Part shown: piece by piece, positions 1 through 10,593 of the stretch
How the letters are laid out: every line of letters starts with the position of its first letter
Numbering within the stretch: the first letter of the stretch is position 1
Source: JAQIBY01 sp963676165
GTDB lineage: Bacteria; Bacteroidota; Bacteroidia; Bacteroidales; ML635J-15
Assembly (NCBI GenBank): GCA_963676165.1
Contig: OY781043.1
Location: 3,534,001-3,598,000 of the forward strand
DNA length: 64,000 bases
Reading direction: 5' to 3'
The notes under the pieces: generated by a model
Seen by the model: the letters and a program-made list of their open reading frames with translations, nothing else
Told to the model about the DNA's origin: nothing
Databases searched by the model: none
Position numbers and translations under genes: made by a program

Positions 1-2523
1 TTGTGGCAAAACATTCGATGCATTATAAACGGACAGATGATAATCTGACACTGAAATGTTGTCCATATTATCATAAACCAAACCATATTGACCACCAATT
101 TCCACATCATGTAACATAGATTGATAATACCCTAGTAACATTAACACTGCATCTGGTTCACATAACTCAACATACCATTCTTGCAATATTTCTTCAGCTT
201 CAGTGTCTCCATCACTTATAGCCTGGTTAATATCTGCCTGTATTGAATCACAATTATAGTCACAACCCATACTGATATATGGGGAAACAGGGGGATTTAC
301 ACAACTTGAATTTTCTATGTATTCATCTACGTAATATTCCAATGCTGTTTCATTGACGACCAGTCGCTTTATTACATTATAAGAACCCGGAGGTAAATCA
401 CAAATCTCATATGAATTACTGCTTTCATTATAACATACCGAAGCATGACTTAATGACAATTCTGGCTGAATTCCCTGGATACAAGAACTCGTATAGTCAT
501 TTCCAGACTCAATCACATCAATGATATCCTGCCCAATAATTGTATCGTTCCCCCATTCATCTCCTGATATTTGAAACAAGAAATGATTTTCACCATCAGA
601 ACTTAACAACAATATTTCCAAATCATAGACACAATCCACACAAAAATCAGAACACAACTCAACCAGCTTACCATCGTTTACATAATTTAGCTCAACATTC
701 TGCTCTAAAGTTTGCATAAAAATAAAATTCGACACTGAAGAACGTGTATCCTGATTAATTGTATTAAACCCGGTATAAGCATCAATAGTATCATATTCGA
801 TATTGCCATTTTGATATATTTGTTGATAGCTTTCTGGGGTCAATCCAGCAAGACCAGATGCAATTACATTTCCCTTCATGTCTGAATATTCAATATAATG
901 CTGACCATTTGGATCTTTAATCATATGAGAGAAATAATGCTCCATTTTTCCAACTTCATCTCCAAACAACCGATTAAGATCATTTTGTAAAACACCAGCA
1001 TAAAAATGCTCAGTATATGACTCTTCATTTGAACCTGGTCTAAACGTCTCACCGGGCATATATTCTTTTTTTATCCTACCAGAATTGTCTCTTGTATATG
1101 TCACTCTGGTAAACGGATAACCTTCTGTGTAAGGAACTTGATCTATAAGATTATTGTCAAAATAACTATTATAGAGGTCATTAGTTGAAGAATAATATCT
1201 CTCTGCCCCTGTGTTGGATGACAATATTGATGGAGATTCAATTTTATCATCCGTATCAAAAGACTCATATGTATATTCTTCATTTCCTACTTCAGTGGAT
1301 TGATTAAATAGAGACTTATATGTAAACAACTTATCAGAAGCAGGAACCGGCATAAAATTCAGAGCTGGCCTACCATAAAAATCATATTTTGTTTCCTGAA
1401 CTATAGGATACTCCAATTCCTGACTTAAACTCAGAGATTGTCGTATACGGTTAGTTCCATCTGCATAAGAAATCTGCTTTACATTTTTTCCATCTTCTGC
1501 ATAAGTAGAAATAATCTGCCAGTTCTTTTCGGGTTCATGTGATTCTAATTCTGATACAAAATATGAAAAATTGGACTGAAGACTAGCAGGAATATTTGGT
1601 CCAGAATAATCAACTCCAAAATCAGACCACTTTCCTTCAACCCAATGAGCAATCCCATCATTACTAAATTCATATCCAAGTCCTCTATATCTGAACAAAA
1701 TAACACCAGGTTTCTGAATTAATGGAAATTGATATGAATTCTTCCAGGTTTGAATTCGAGTTGCCCCTTTTTGGAATGGATTTTCATTTAATAGAATCTC
1801 ATTTATTGTGTGATAATTTAACTCTCCACTATTATCAACCCATGCAGAAGATAGAAAAACCCATTCAAAATCATATTCTTCAACATGTGGTATTGCTGGC
1901 CATTCAACATTAAGCATTTGATTACCATACTGATTATAAGCTATAGACAGAGCCCCTCCAACAATTGATTTGTCAAAATGATAACGTCTATCAATATTAA
2001 TCTCTGACTCAATAAATAAAAACTCACAATCTGTAGCAAAATCATTTAAAACTTGAACACTCATCATTACAGCACCCGGAATCATAAATTTATTCTTTGC
2101 CGTGTTCACTGTACCATCACCTTCACCTGAAAAATCAACACTAAGAGTTTCTTCAATTATATGTGGTTCAAATCCATCAGAAGTTAACAATAAGTATTGT
2201 ATTCTAAGGTCAACTTCAAAACTCAATGAAGGAAGTAGCGCTACATCAATATAATCAAAACTCTTCTCTCGAATTCCTAGAATTATTGAACCTACAACAT
2301 CCTGATTGCAAAATGATTCTTGCCAATTGGGGTTTGAATACATCTCAGCAAGACGTGCATCCTGCAACATTAATTGTTGCTGCGATGCAAAAGGGGAAAC
2401 AGACTCACTAAACCAATCTTCAAAATACCATCTCTTTTTGTATTGTTCATTAATTGCAAAAGCTGCATTTGAAAATAATATAAACACAAGACCCCAAACA
2501 ATTATTTTAATTTTTTTTATCAT
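1..2523 (-). CDS. Rhs/YD-repeat exported protein, 3' end beyond window
   Basis: A reading frame stays open from an ATG at 2523 to the left edge (841 codons, no stop). The N-terminus is a signal peptide (Lys-rich start, hydrophobic core, AFA cleavage region near residue 23). A stretch around residues 350-420 (repeated Tyr-Asp pairs, 'YDFYGRPALNFMPVPA') closely resembles the segment that opens the Rhs part of the giant protein encoded at 37734-49949, so this is the Rhs-core-bearing member of the left operon (DUF6443/YD-repeat type, by recall of the family). It is the last visible gene of a co-directional operon, 41 bp after its neighbour. In this family the C-terminus carries the Rhs core and often a variable toxin; that part is not in the window. 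Function as a toxin carrier is inferred. Confidence 0.8.
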   Translation of the reverse strand, partial: MIKKIKIIVWGLVFILFSNAAFAINEQYKKRWYFEDWFSESVSPFASQQQLMLQDARLAEMYSNPNWQESFCNQDVVGSIILGIREKSFDYIDVALLPSLSFEVDLRIQYLLLTSDGFEPHIIEETLSVDFSGEGDGTVNTAKNKFMIPGAVMMSVQVLNDFATDCEFLFIESEINIDRRYHFDKSIVGGALSIAYNQYGNQMLNVEWPAIPHVEEYDFEWVFLSSAWVDNSGELNYHTINEILLNENPFQKGATRIQTWKNSYQFPLIQKPGVILFRYRGLGYEFSNDGIAHWVEGKWSDFGVDYSGPNIPASLQSNFSYFVSELESHEPEKNWQIISTYAEDGKNVKQISYADGTNRIRQSLSLSQELEYPIVQETKYDFYGRPALNFMPVPASDKLFTYKSLFNQSTEVGNEEYTYESFDTDDKIESPSILSSNTGAERYYSSTNDLYNSYFDNNLIDQVPYTEGYPFTRVTYTRDNSGRIKKEYMPGETFRPGSNEESYTEHFYAGVLQNDLNRLFGDEVGKMEHYFSHMIKDPNGQHYIEYSDMKGNVIASGLAGLTPESYQQIYQNGNIEYDTIDAYTGFNTINQDTRSSVSNFIFMQTLEQNVELNYVNDGKLVELCSDFCVDCVYDLEILLLSSDGENHFLFQISGDEWGNDTIIGQDIIDVIESGNDYTSSCIQGIQPELSLSHASVCYNESSNSYEICDLPPGSYNVIKRLVVNETALEYYVDEYIENSSCVNPPVSPYISMGCDYNCDSIQADINQAISDGDTEAEEILQEWYVELCEPDAVLMLLGYYQSMLHDVEIGGQYGLVYDNMDNISVSDYHLSVYNASNVLPQ

Positions 2524-2564
2524 AATTCCAGAATTAAAGGATTCATATGATTCAGTTAAGATTA

Positions 2565-4985
2565 TTAGTCTGATAAACCATTATGTGTATTATATTCAAC
2601 CTCTTCAATTGTCATCACACCTCGTTCAGTTTCCTGTCTTTGACGAATCAACTTGCCTTCATCATCATAGTCGTAAAAGGTTGCATAATTATTGTCATTT
2701 AGTGTAGCCCGCATTTTACCAAGCTTTTTATCATACACGAATGCTTTTGCAGAAGCATCTGCCGGTTGAATGCGTATATCATCAAAATAAACATTAACAT
2801 TTTCGCTGTTATTCAAAAGTATAATTTTGACTTCTCCCGGTCCGGAAGGAATATTTACGGTTTGCTCTATCCGTTGCCAACCGTCAATTATATTGCCTTG
2901 TGCATAATACGGTCCCAATTGGGTAAGACCAGTTCCTGTAGCACATTCTACCATAATGCCAGCGTTTTCGTATGAATAAGCAGGTTCTTCTTCTTTCACC
3001 CATGCACTCAGCAAATATTCGCCTGGTGTGGGTGAAAACCCTGCGAGGCAAGTACCTTGAAGTTGACACTCTTCTTCTGACAGTACTGTTATAGTAAAAC
3101 TTTCATCATAAAATACATGATTTACATTATTGGGGTCCAACCAACTAATCTGTATATCTATTGAGTAATTTCCTGGTATAGAATATGAATAATTGCCGTC
3201 AATATCCACATTTGCACCTGGCGCATTAATGTTAAAACCTAATTGGTATAACTCTGCAGCTGAAGAGAAATATGGACTATTTAATATTAAATCAAAATCA
3301 ATTATTTCATCAACACAAACTTCCTGATCAAATGCACTTTCTGACAAAACTGGGATTACGATTGGTTCAGATGTTCCTATTGGATCTTCTGATGTATTCC
3401 CATTAACATCAATACCCGCAGACAATGTGAGAGCGACCCATTGAGGAAGATCATCCAACCCACTAACACTAAGTGTTTGTTCAAGATTGTATTGAGAATA
3501 ATCGTATTGTTCAACCGCAATTCTCTCCAACAAATCACCTTTGTAATTTGACCGATACATTTCCACAACAAAAGGGGCATTATCTGCAGTTATAGCATAA
3601 TAGTCATTTTCAAACAGGGGTTGATCAATCAAAAAATCTATCCCCAAATTATAAGAATTTAAGGTACCATTAAAAGATGAATTTATTGATGTAACTATGG
3701 GTGATATTATATTTCTATTTCGATGTCTAGGATAATATAAATTAGATTGTGGAGTCTCATGTTTTTCAAGAAAAACAGCTGGTTCAAAATAGCTATCATT
3801 TACAATACTACTCACCATACAATTCTGAACGAAAACAGGATGAATCCCCCTAGCTATAAGTACGTTAGTAGGCAGTGACAAATTATTTATAATATAACTT
3901 CTGCGTATTGTTGTATCAAACAAAGATGGCATCAAAGGTGGAATCAGGACTCCTCCTGGCAAATCATCAAATACAAAAGTATTTGCAGTATCATCCACGG
4001 CATCGAAATCGACACTATTAATCAGACAATCAGATAAAAAATCAATATCATCATTAAAGCTCTCCCTATTATGATCAATAATCTCCAATCCACTATTATT
4101 TCTGATTTCAATAAGATTATTAAAAAAGCTAAAGTTTACAGGAGGTAGACTAATATACAACGAAAAATCACCATAAGATTTCACATCATTATTAGATATT
4201 TCCATTAAAGATTTTCTAATTTTGTTAACAACGAACAACCCTCCATTAAACACATTCTCTTTTATACGAGTTTCATGTATTTGACTAACCGACGGCATAT
4301 AATAATTATCCAATCCTAGAAGTGCTAATGCGGTTTGTGGAATATCTACATAAATATTCATCCTTTGGAGAACACTACAACTTTTGATTGTTAAATTTGA
4401 ACTGTTATGGATTGTAAAGCTTGCATTATTCTCTGCATCACCAAATTGACAATCTACCATCTCAAATAGCCGACGATTATCAAGAAAACCATCAATAAAA
4501 CAAACTTCGCCTCCCCAAAAAGAAAGGTAAGAATAATTAGTAAACCCATTGTAAAAATGAACTCTTAAATTTTCAAAAACGATGTAATTTTCCATCCACC
4601 AATCTATAGATGAAGAGTTAATAATAAATATAGGCCCTTGATCAAAATACCCCTCCGCTCTAAAAGTCACTTCTCTCATTTCCGATTCAAGTGGAAAATA
4701 AAATATTGAGCAATTTTCAATAAGCAACTCTACATCATTTTGAACATAATTAGAACTTGCAATAATTTCTGCATGTTTATCACCTACCTCACCACTATTA
4801 TACCAATCAGCTAAGTCCACTGCAATAGCAGGCATGTCACCAAAATAATACCCAGTAATATTATCAATAGAAATTTCACTTTGTCCAGGAACAATATAGT
4901 ACTTTCGATATGATTGTGCAGATACAGTTCCTGCAATCATTACTAGTAATAAAAATGTATAGATTATGTTATGCAAAAACTTCAT
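2565..4985 (-). CDS. Exported protein ending in the C-terminal half of an Rhs shell protein
   Basis: 806 aa with a clear signal peptide (cleavage near residue 23, VSA-Q). Residues about 25-500 are rich in Asn, Ser and Ile with short repeated beta-strand-like turns, suggesting a right-handed beta-helix (inference from composition). Residues about 560-640 look like an Ig/PKD-like fold. From about 650 comes a carbohydrate-binding-like jelly roll ('LSAWVKE', 'VYFDDIRIQP') and then a terminal block 'NNYATFYDYDDEGKLIRQ'. In the Bacteroidota Rhs-shell proteins I know, this last block is the C-terminus of one long protein whose N-terminal half matches the upstream neighbour. Here it is a separate gene with its own signal peptide, 3 bp after the 1866-aa gene. 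It therefore probably works with that neighbour outside the cell. Confidence 0.8.
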   Translation of the reverse strand: MKFLHNIIYTFLLLVMIAGTVSAQSYRKYYIVPGQSEISIDNITGYYFGDMPAIAVDLADWYNSGEVGDKHAEIIASSNYVQNDVELLIENCSIFYFPLESEMREVTFRAEGYFDQGPIFIINSSSIDWWMENYIVFENLRVHFYNGFTNYSYLSFWGGEVCFIDGFLDNRRLFEMVDCQFGDAENNASFTIHNSSNLTIKSCSVLQRMNIYVDIPQTALALLGLDNYYMPSVSQIHETRIKENVFNGGLFVVNKIRKSLMEISNNDVKSYGDFSLYISLPPVNFSFFNNLIEIRNNSGLEIIDHNRESFNDDIDFLSDCLINSVDFDAVDDTANTFVFDDLPGGVLIPPLMPSLFDTTIRRSYIINNLSLPTNVLIARGIHPVFVQNCMVSSIVNDSYFEPAVFLEKHETPQSNLYYPRHRNRNIISPIVTSINSSFNGTLNSYNLGIDFLIDQPLFENDYYAITADNAPFVVEMYRSNYKGDLLERIAVEQYDYSQYNLEQTLSVSGLDDLPQWVALTLSAGIDVNGNTSEDPIGTSEPIVIPVLSESAFDQEVCVDEIIDFDLILNSPYFSSAAELYQLGFNINAPGANVDIDGNYSYSIPGNYSIDIQISWLDPNNVNHVFYDESFTITVLSEEECQLQGTCLAGFSPTPGEYLLSAWVKEEEPAYSYENAGIMVECATGTGLTQLGPYYAQGNIIDGWQRIEQTVNIPSGPGEVKIILLNNSENVNVYFDDIRIQPADASAKAFVYDKKLGKMRATLNDNNYATFYDYDDEGKLIRQRQETERGVMTIEEVEYNTHNGLSD

Positions 4986-4988
4986 ATC

Positions 4989-7900
4989 TTAATATTCTTT
5001 AGTTAATTCAACACTTGACTGAGGATTCAATTTAATCGAATGATTACCGGTATGTGATTCTTCATCACTGATCTGAATATTTTCATTTTCAAAACTGAAA
5101 TGATCTTTTGTACACGGATCAGTATTGTAATCTTCAAAGCCATCGTATCCTATTTGTTTTTGCATTGCATTTTTTGCAACAATAAGGGGTAGCAAACCAT
5201 TATATCCAAAAACTGCAGAAGAAAACACATCCATGGCATCTTTATTCTCAAGCTCCATCCCCCTAATACTAAATTTAGTTACCTCACTTGCAGCATTCCA
5301 ACGCTCTACAAAAGAAACTCCTCCAGCAGTACCACTTTCATTTTTCTCCCATGCTCCTGAATTGTATTTCCAAAACTCAAGAAAATCGCCTTCAAAAATA
5401 CCATCTTCACGTATATTGGTATTATAATTCGCATCCCTCAGATTTGTACCGCTGCCTGAGCTCTGCTTCCTCATATCCATATAATAATAGTTTTTATATG
5501 GTTTCCAAAATCCCTTAGTTCCAGCAAGCCATTCATTAAAAACACCTATGCTATCATTTCTACAATTACAATTCTGATATGCATCGTCTGAGAATTCAAC
5601 AGCACTGGCATTGATTACAGAATTAAAATTCAACGAATATTGCCCCGCATTTTCCTGTAAAGGGTTCGAATTTAAAATGACATTTCCCGCCAAAGCTGTC
5701 AAATTGTTATCGCGACCGGATTTCAAAATGGTTATTGTACTTGAATATTGAGTAATAGGACCGATTGGGTCACCATTTCTATCAATAATTTGTATATTAT
5801 CATTACCTACATAGTTTACCCAACGCTTATAATATCCTCCATTAGTAGCAATAAGCACTTCATCACCTTGTGTGAATTTCTCTGCAGAAGATGTTGACAA
5901 ACTGGCAATCCCCTCACTATCAATACTAGACACCTCAACAGAAAAGCCTATCCCATTGTATGCTAAACCCATCTGCTTATACATCCAAAATGCAGGATAA
6001 TTAAATGTGTAATAATTATCTTCAAATTCATTTTCGGTCTCTGTTATTAGTGTTTGACCAGTATAATAATCGAGCAATAGATTATTACTTTTCACAACGG
6101 AACCTTCATGAGTTACCTTTATGCTTTCAAGCAATCCATTCTGATTAATTATCTTTGTCACCATTCCACCTCTGTAATTATCTTTAACGACAAACAAGCT
6201 AAAAAACGGTGTTGGAATCGGTATGGTAAAAGGAACAAAAAATAATTCTAAGTTTAACTCTGTATTAAAGTTTTCAATTTTAGACTTTGACTCTTCCATA
6301 TCAATTGTCACATCATCTGAGATTCCAAACATCTCTTCACTTATCGTATTTGTTTCGCAATTATAAGCAAGCGCATAAGGACTTAAATTCCCCTCTTGAT
6401 CAAGTCTGTAATTATATCTTTTTTCGGAAAGTATTGAAGCATTATTACTAACCTCTGTATCATTCTTATATTGACATTCACATTTCAACTTCCCATGCAT
6501 ATCATTTTTTATGATTGACACCCCCATATACTCTGTATAATTATTAACACTAACACCCGAACCAAAAACATTGAAATTATTTAAAACGTGGGGCTTCCTT
6601 TCTTCTTTTTTATCTACTAACTTCATTCTTGTCGGAAAGTCTTTACTTGTATAATATTCATATACACTATATCCACTAGCACTTTCTAACACATTCGGGC
6701 TTGAGATTGGTTTTACGGTTACTTTTGAATAACCCACAACTGGATTTGGATAAAAGGCCTCTCCAGTAGGTCCTTCAATGTAATCAGATTCATTTGCAGT
6801 TAAAATATATCTTCTTTCGTAAGCCAATGGCTTTCTAAAAGGGTTTTCATCTCCACCATTAATTGGTTCATAAGATGCAACCCCTGATGATATAAGTTTG
6901 CCACCTTCTAATTTTTTATAATCATATGTAAAACCATAATTCATTGAGGTTTCTGCCCCCACCCCTTGTGAACTTGTCATATCCGCCCAGTTATCGGACA
7001 TACTTACTTGTGCAACCCTTACTCCTCCACCTTTTTTTATACCCAGTGGATTATAAACCCTTACCCATGAACGGTTAGCATTAAACGAGTTACATTTACT
7101 ATCAGAAATCATTTTTTTACCTCTTCCAATTAAATCATTTAAAGGACCTGATATAATAGAAGCCATAGCCACTAAAAAATCTCCAGGTTCATCATCATTG
7201 GGATCTTCAAATTCATAAACGGCTTCAGGATAATATTTTTTACAAAAACTTATTCCGCGTTGTGTAATTGGATTTATTAATTCATTATTAATAAAATCTT
7301 GTATTACAACTTTCTTTATCTTTAAATATAATGTCCCATTAGATGTGGCAAAGTGAGGCAGAGATGTCCAATTCCCAGTAAATGGCTCTAATTCAAGATA
7401 ACCAGAAACAAAATCATATTTTGAATCTTCAAGATTTAAATAGAATCGATAATAGAAATCTTCAATAATTTGACCGTTCTCATCACAGAGAACATCTCGT
7501 GTAAACTTATTCACATCAAATATTCCACTGGAATAATAATCATCATAAGAAATCAATTCAGGCAGTTTTACTACAAGGTAATTATTTGAATTGTCATAGT
7601 TTGTATAAAGTTCACTCACAATATCACTAACTTCCATCCCTGCGACATAAGAAGCAATATCTCCCTGACAATCAGTAAACCCAATGACTTCTGCCATTTG
7701 CATTGCTTTTTTGTTCTGAACATATGCATAATCATCAGCTTCATATTCCACATTAATTATTGCACCAGAAGGGACTTGAATTTCATTTAAAAGCCATGCA
7801 TTTGCATATTTATCTGCTAAGTAATTAAATTGTGCATCTTGACATAATTCCTGACTTGTATATGGAAACTCTTCACTTGTTAAATCGCTATTAGAATTAA

Positions 7901-10589
7901 AAACACCATCCCCATTTAAATCTTTTGCAATTGGACTTGAATAATTACCCCATCGATCATATGCACGGGGATGATAATTAGGATTTTCCTCTATATCATT
8001 ATAACTAAAAACATATGGGCTTTGTCTTCCCTGTCCAGATTTCCCATATTTAAAATATACTTCTTTAAGTGTCAACTTGCCACTCCCTGACAAATTATTA
8101 TAAACACCTGAACACAAAGAATAATCGTATTTAAATACAACTGTCTTTACTGGAACTGCATCTTCCAAAGCATCTATATTAGCAAGTTCATTTTTATTAA
8201 AGATTTGAATACTATCAAGTTTTCTCAAGTTTTCATCATTAACAGAAGCTCCTGTCAAAGCATTTTCGGAGTCAGCCTCATAACCATCAAGTCTATCGTC
8301 ACCAAGAAAAAATACGGCAATCTGATCTTTTGATTCAATTATCTTAAGATACCATAAGTCTTTTTCGCCATAAACAAAAGACCCTTTATCGTCATGTGTT
8401 TTTGAATACATTCCTTTGTTGTGGTTAGCTTTTTTATATGGAGCTCTCCATTTATAATTATCAATCTTTGTATAATCAAACTTGACATAATTCCCATTAT
8501 CCCCATCACTTGGACCAGCAACACCATCAACATCAGAATAATCAGAAGACAGAACTGATGTTAAAAGAAAGGCATAAGGATACGGGGCAACTATATTGGC
8601 ACTATAATAGTGATCTGACCCAGAATCATTATTAATACTATTTTCGCTTGAAGAAAAAGAAACTAAACCTTCCGTATCGCTCATATTTGGCAAAGAACTT
8701 ACAGAAAAAACAGACTCTTTCTTAAGGTTATTATATGCTGGGATCTCATAATTAAATCGACGACCACTCATATTTTGATAGTGCAAAGCAGTATAATGAT
8801 GAGAGGGATAAACATCACGTTGAACCGCACTTTGGCTATTTATCACAATTTGACCATTCGATTGGGAAATTATGTCTTGAAGCAGAAATCCACTCCCCTC
8901 TTCAAACAAATTCTCATTATAAATATTTATATTCGACTCTTCACAAAAGCTTTGCTCAAAAACTCTGATTGGTTGTAAAATTTCTTTTCGAATCTCCCTT
9001 TCAGATCTTTTCAAGTAACCTGTCCAAGATAAATCTTCTATTTCACCATCATTATTCCTATATTGATTTTTCACAATATGATTTTTAGTTACTACAGGAG
9101 CAATGGCATCAAAACCACCTAGCCGACCAAAAAACTGATCGTCTGAGCATGCATTGATATCACCTTCTTTCACAAAATAACTTGGTTCATAATCATCTCC
9201 TTCTTGCTTTCCTGCAAAACCGAAGTAATTCATCCAGTCATTTTCTTCATTCCAAACTCCAGTATGTGATTCAACATTGCTCCAAGCATAATTTCCACCA
9301 AGTCTTAAAGCAGAACTAGCAGGAATTGCAATTTCTACTGATACTGACTCATCGTCTGCAGAAGTTTGAATATCTTTCACAAAAGGGTCACTTATAATAC
9401 CAACATCACTACGCTTTAGCCTAAACGACCCACCAGCACCTTGAGCCATTACGATAAACCTATCATATGTTAATGAACTAGAATACATACGAGGTACTGA
9501 TCTCCCTTTGTTACTATAGTTCTCACGGTTAAAATCAATAAGATAATTACCCATTTCATGATTTATGTTTTGTAAATTAGAGTAACCATATGCGTTATAA
9601 TTACAAATTTGATTTTCAATACTTTGAGTCGCAAATGATGCTTTTAAACCAGCAGATCCGAACACACCAAAAACATCTGCACCAACTTTGACATCAAATG
9701 AGAATGAGGAGTTTTTATAAGTATTAGATGCTTTAGGTGTTATAGAATAATCACAAAATCCGATAGAAGAACCAGACGAAGTTCTAAAACCTGCCTGATT
9801 CAACTCATAAACCCTTCTCCCTATAGGAGTATTTTTCCCAAGTAAATGTTTATCATATTTATAACCCATTAATCTAGCACTAACTCCAAATGAAGTTGAC
9901 TTTAACCCCTTACGACTAGAATATGAAGCCCCCAAACTAGCACCAAGATTAAATTTGTCTTTATCTATAATAGAATATGAAACGGATGGAGATATAGACA
10001 TCCCATTTGTACCCATATTTAAATCTGCACCTAAACCCATTTTAGGGAGCTTTGCAAATGGGGAAACATGACAATTCATTCCTAAATCAATCGAATATCC
10101 AGAAAAGGTATTATGAGTAACTGTCAAATCAAAACCTCCACCACCAGGAACATCTGCACCAAGCGCCTCTACACTTAACGACCCTGTCAGAGACATTGTT
10201 TTATTATCAATTCTGTTTTCCTCTTTCACAACAAGGTCTCCGTCAAATTCATCGGGAAGTCCTCTCATGTCACGATTTATTATTCCTGGATTAAGACTCC
10301 ACCCTAAACCTACCCAGCTGCTTTCCATGTCAGTAGTAAGATTACTTGAGTATGATAGATTGATTGGATAACCTCCTATTGTGAATAAGGGGACATTATA
10401 GCTAAAATCGCCTGTAAAAAGATCTACCATTTCAGTAACTCCTGCAGGTGTGAACCCAGCAACTTCAGGCTGAGAAGGACCACTTGTTAAAGCCATAACA
10501 ATGCTTGGGTAAATTACTGTATTTAGAATTTGTATTGCACTCAATACTGCAATAACCTTCATTATAAAACTATGTCGCAAGAATCTCAT
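4989..10589 (-). CDS. Rhs-type shell protein (SpvB/YD family), N-terminal portion
   Basis: 1866 aa, with an N-terminal membrane/signal segment (residues about 10-33). It is followed by the hallmark opening of a large Bacteroidota Rhs-associated family: 'GPSQPEVAGFTPAGVTEMV', 'DLFTGDFSYNVPLF', 'GYPINLSYSS', 'SSWVGLGWSLNPGIINRDM'. Rest of the chain has beta-rich repeats with many Tyr-Asp pairs. The family usually continues into a carbohydrate-binding-like module and a terminal YD block; this protein instead stops just after 'DYNTDPCTKDHFSFENEN' and 'SHTGNHSIKL', and the missing part is found in the next gene. Likely role: outer-surface or secreted shell that encloses or presents a toxin or adhesin (inference from Rhs/Tc families). 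In operon with both neighbours (4-bp and 3-bp gaps). Confidence 0.85.
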   Translation of the reverse strand: MRFLRHSFIMKVIAVLSAIQILNTVIYPSIVMALTSGPSQPEVAGFTPAGVTEMVDLFTGDFSYNVPLFTIGGYPINLSYSSNLTTDMESSWVGLGWSLNPGIINRDMRGLPDEFDGDLVVKEENRIDNKTMSLTGSLSVEALGADVPGGGGFDLTVTHNTFSGYSIDLGMNCHVSPFAKLPKMGLGADLNMGTNGMSISPSVSYSIIDKDKFNLGASLGASYSSRKGLKSTSFGVSARLMGYKYDKHLLGKNTPIGRRVYELNQAGFRTSSGSSIGFCDYSITPKASNTYKNSSFSFDVKVGADVFGVFGSAGLKASFATQSIENQICNYNAYGYSNLQNINHEMGNYLIDFNRENYSNKGRSVPRMYSSSLTYDRFIVMAQGAGGSFRLKRSDVGIISDPFVKDIQTSADDESVSVEIAIPASSALRLGGNYAWSNVESHTGVWNEENDWMNYFGFAGKQEGDDYEPSYFVKEGDINACSDDQFFGRLGGFDAIAPVVTKNHIVKNQYRNNDGEIEDLSWTGYLKRSEREIRKEILQPIRVFEQSFCEESNINIYNENLFEEGSGFLLQDIISQSNGQIVINSQSAVQRDVYPSHHYTALHYQNMSGRRFNYEIPAYNNLKKESVFSVSSLPNMSDTEGLVSFSSSENSINNDSGSDHYYSANIVAPYPYAFLLTSVLSSDYSDVDGVAGPSDGDNGNYVKFDYTKIDNYKWRAPYKKANHNKGMYSKTHDDKGSFVYGEKDLWYLKIIESKDQIAVFFLGDDRLDGYEADSENALTGASVNDENLRKLDSIQIFNKNELANIDALEDAVPVKTVVFKYDYSLCSGVYNNLSGSGKLTLKEVYFKYGKSGQGRQSPYVFSYNDIEENPNYHPRAYDRWGNYSSPIAKDLNGDGVFNSNSDLTSEEFPYTSQELCQDAQFNYLADKYANAWLLNEIQVPSGAIINVEYEADDYAYVQNKKAMQMAEVIGFTDCQGDIASYVAGMEVSDIVSELYTNYDNSNNYLVVKLPELISYDDYYSSGIFDVNKFTRDVLCDENGQIIEDFYYRFYLNLEDSKYDFVSGYLELEPFTGNWTSLPHFATSNGTLYLKIKKVVIQDFINNELINPITQRGISFCKKYYPEAVYEFEDPNDDEPGDFLVAMASIISGPLNDLIGRGKKMISDSKCNSFNANRSWVRVYNPLGIKKGGGVRVAQVSMSDNWADMTSSQGVGAETSMNYGFTYDYKKLEGGKLISSGVASYEPINGGDENPFRKPLAYERRYILTANESDYIEGPTGEAFYPNPVVGYSKVTVKPISSPNVLESASGYSVYEYYTSKDFPTRMKLVDKKEERKPHVLNNFNVFGSGVSVNNYTEYMGVSIIKNDMHGKLKCECQYKNDTEVSNNASILSEKRYNYRLDQEGNLSPYALAYNCETNTISEEMFGISDDVTIDMEESKSKIENFNTELNLELFFVPFTIPIPTPFFSLFVVKDNYRGGMVTKIINQNGLLESIKVTHEGSVVKSNNLLLDYYTGQTLITETENEFEDNYYTFNYPAFWMYKQMGLAYNGIGFSVEVSSIDSEGIASLSTSSAEKFTQGDEVLIATNGGYYKRWVNYVGNDNIQIIDRNGDPIGPITQYSSTITILKSGRDNNLTALAGNVILNSNPLQENAGQYSLNFNSVINASAVEFSDDAYQNCNCRNDSIGVFNEWLAGTKGFWKPYKNYYYMDMRKQSSGSGTNLRDANYNTNIREDGIFEGDFLEFWKYNSGAWEKNESGTAGGVSFVERWNAASEVTKFSIRGMELENKDAMDVFSSAVFGYNGLLPLIVAKNAMQKQIGYDGFEDYNTDPCTKDHFSFENENIQISDEESHTGNHSIKLNPQSSVELTKEY

Positions 10590-10593
10590 TATC

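Noticed and set aside
4985..4989. Frameshift or sequencing error joining the 1866-aa and 806-aa genes
   Set aside because: The second gene has its own ATG and signal peptide and about 600 residues of unrelated sequence before the shared module, so a single-base error cannot explain the split.
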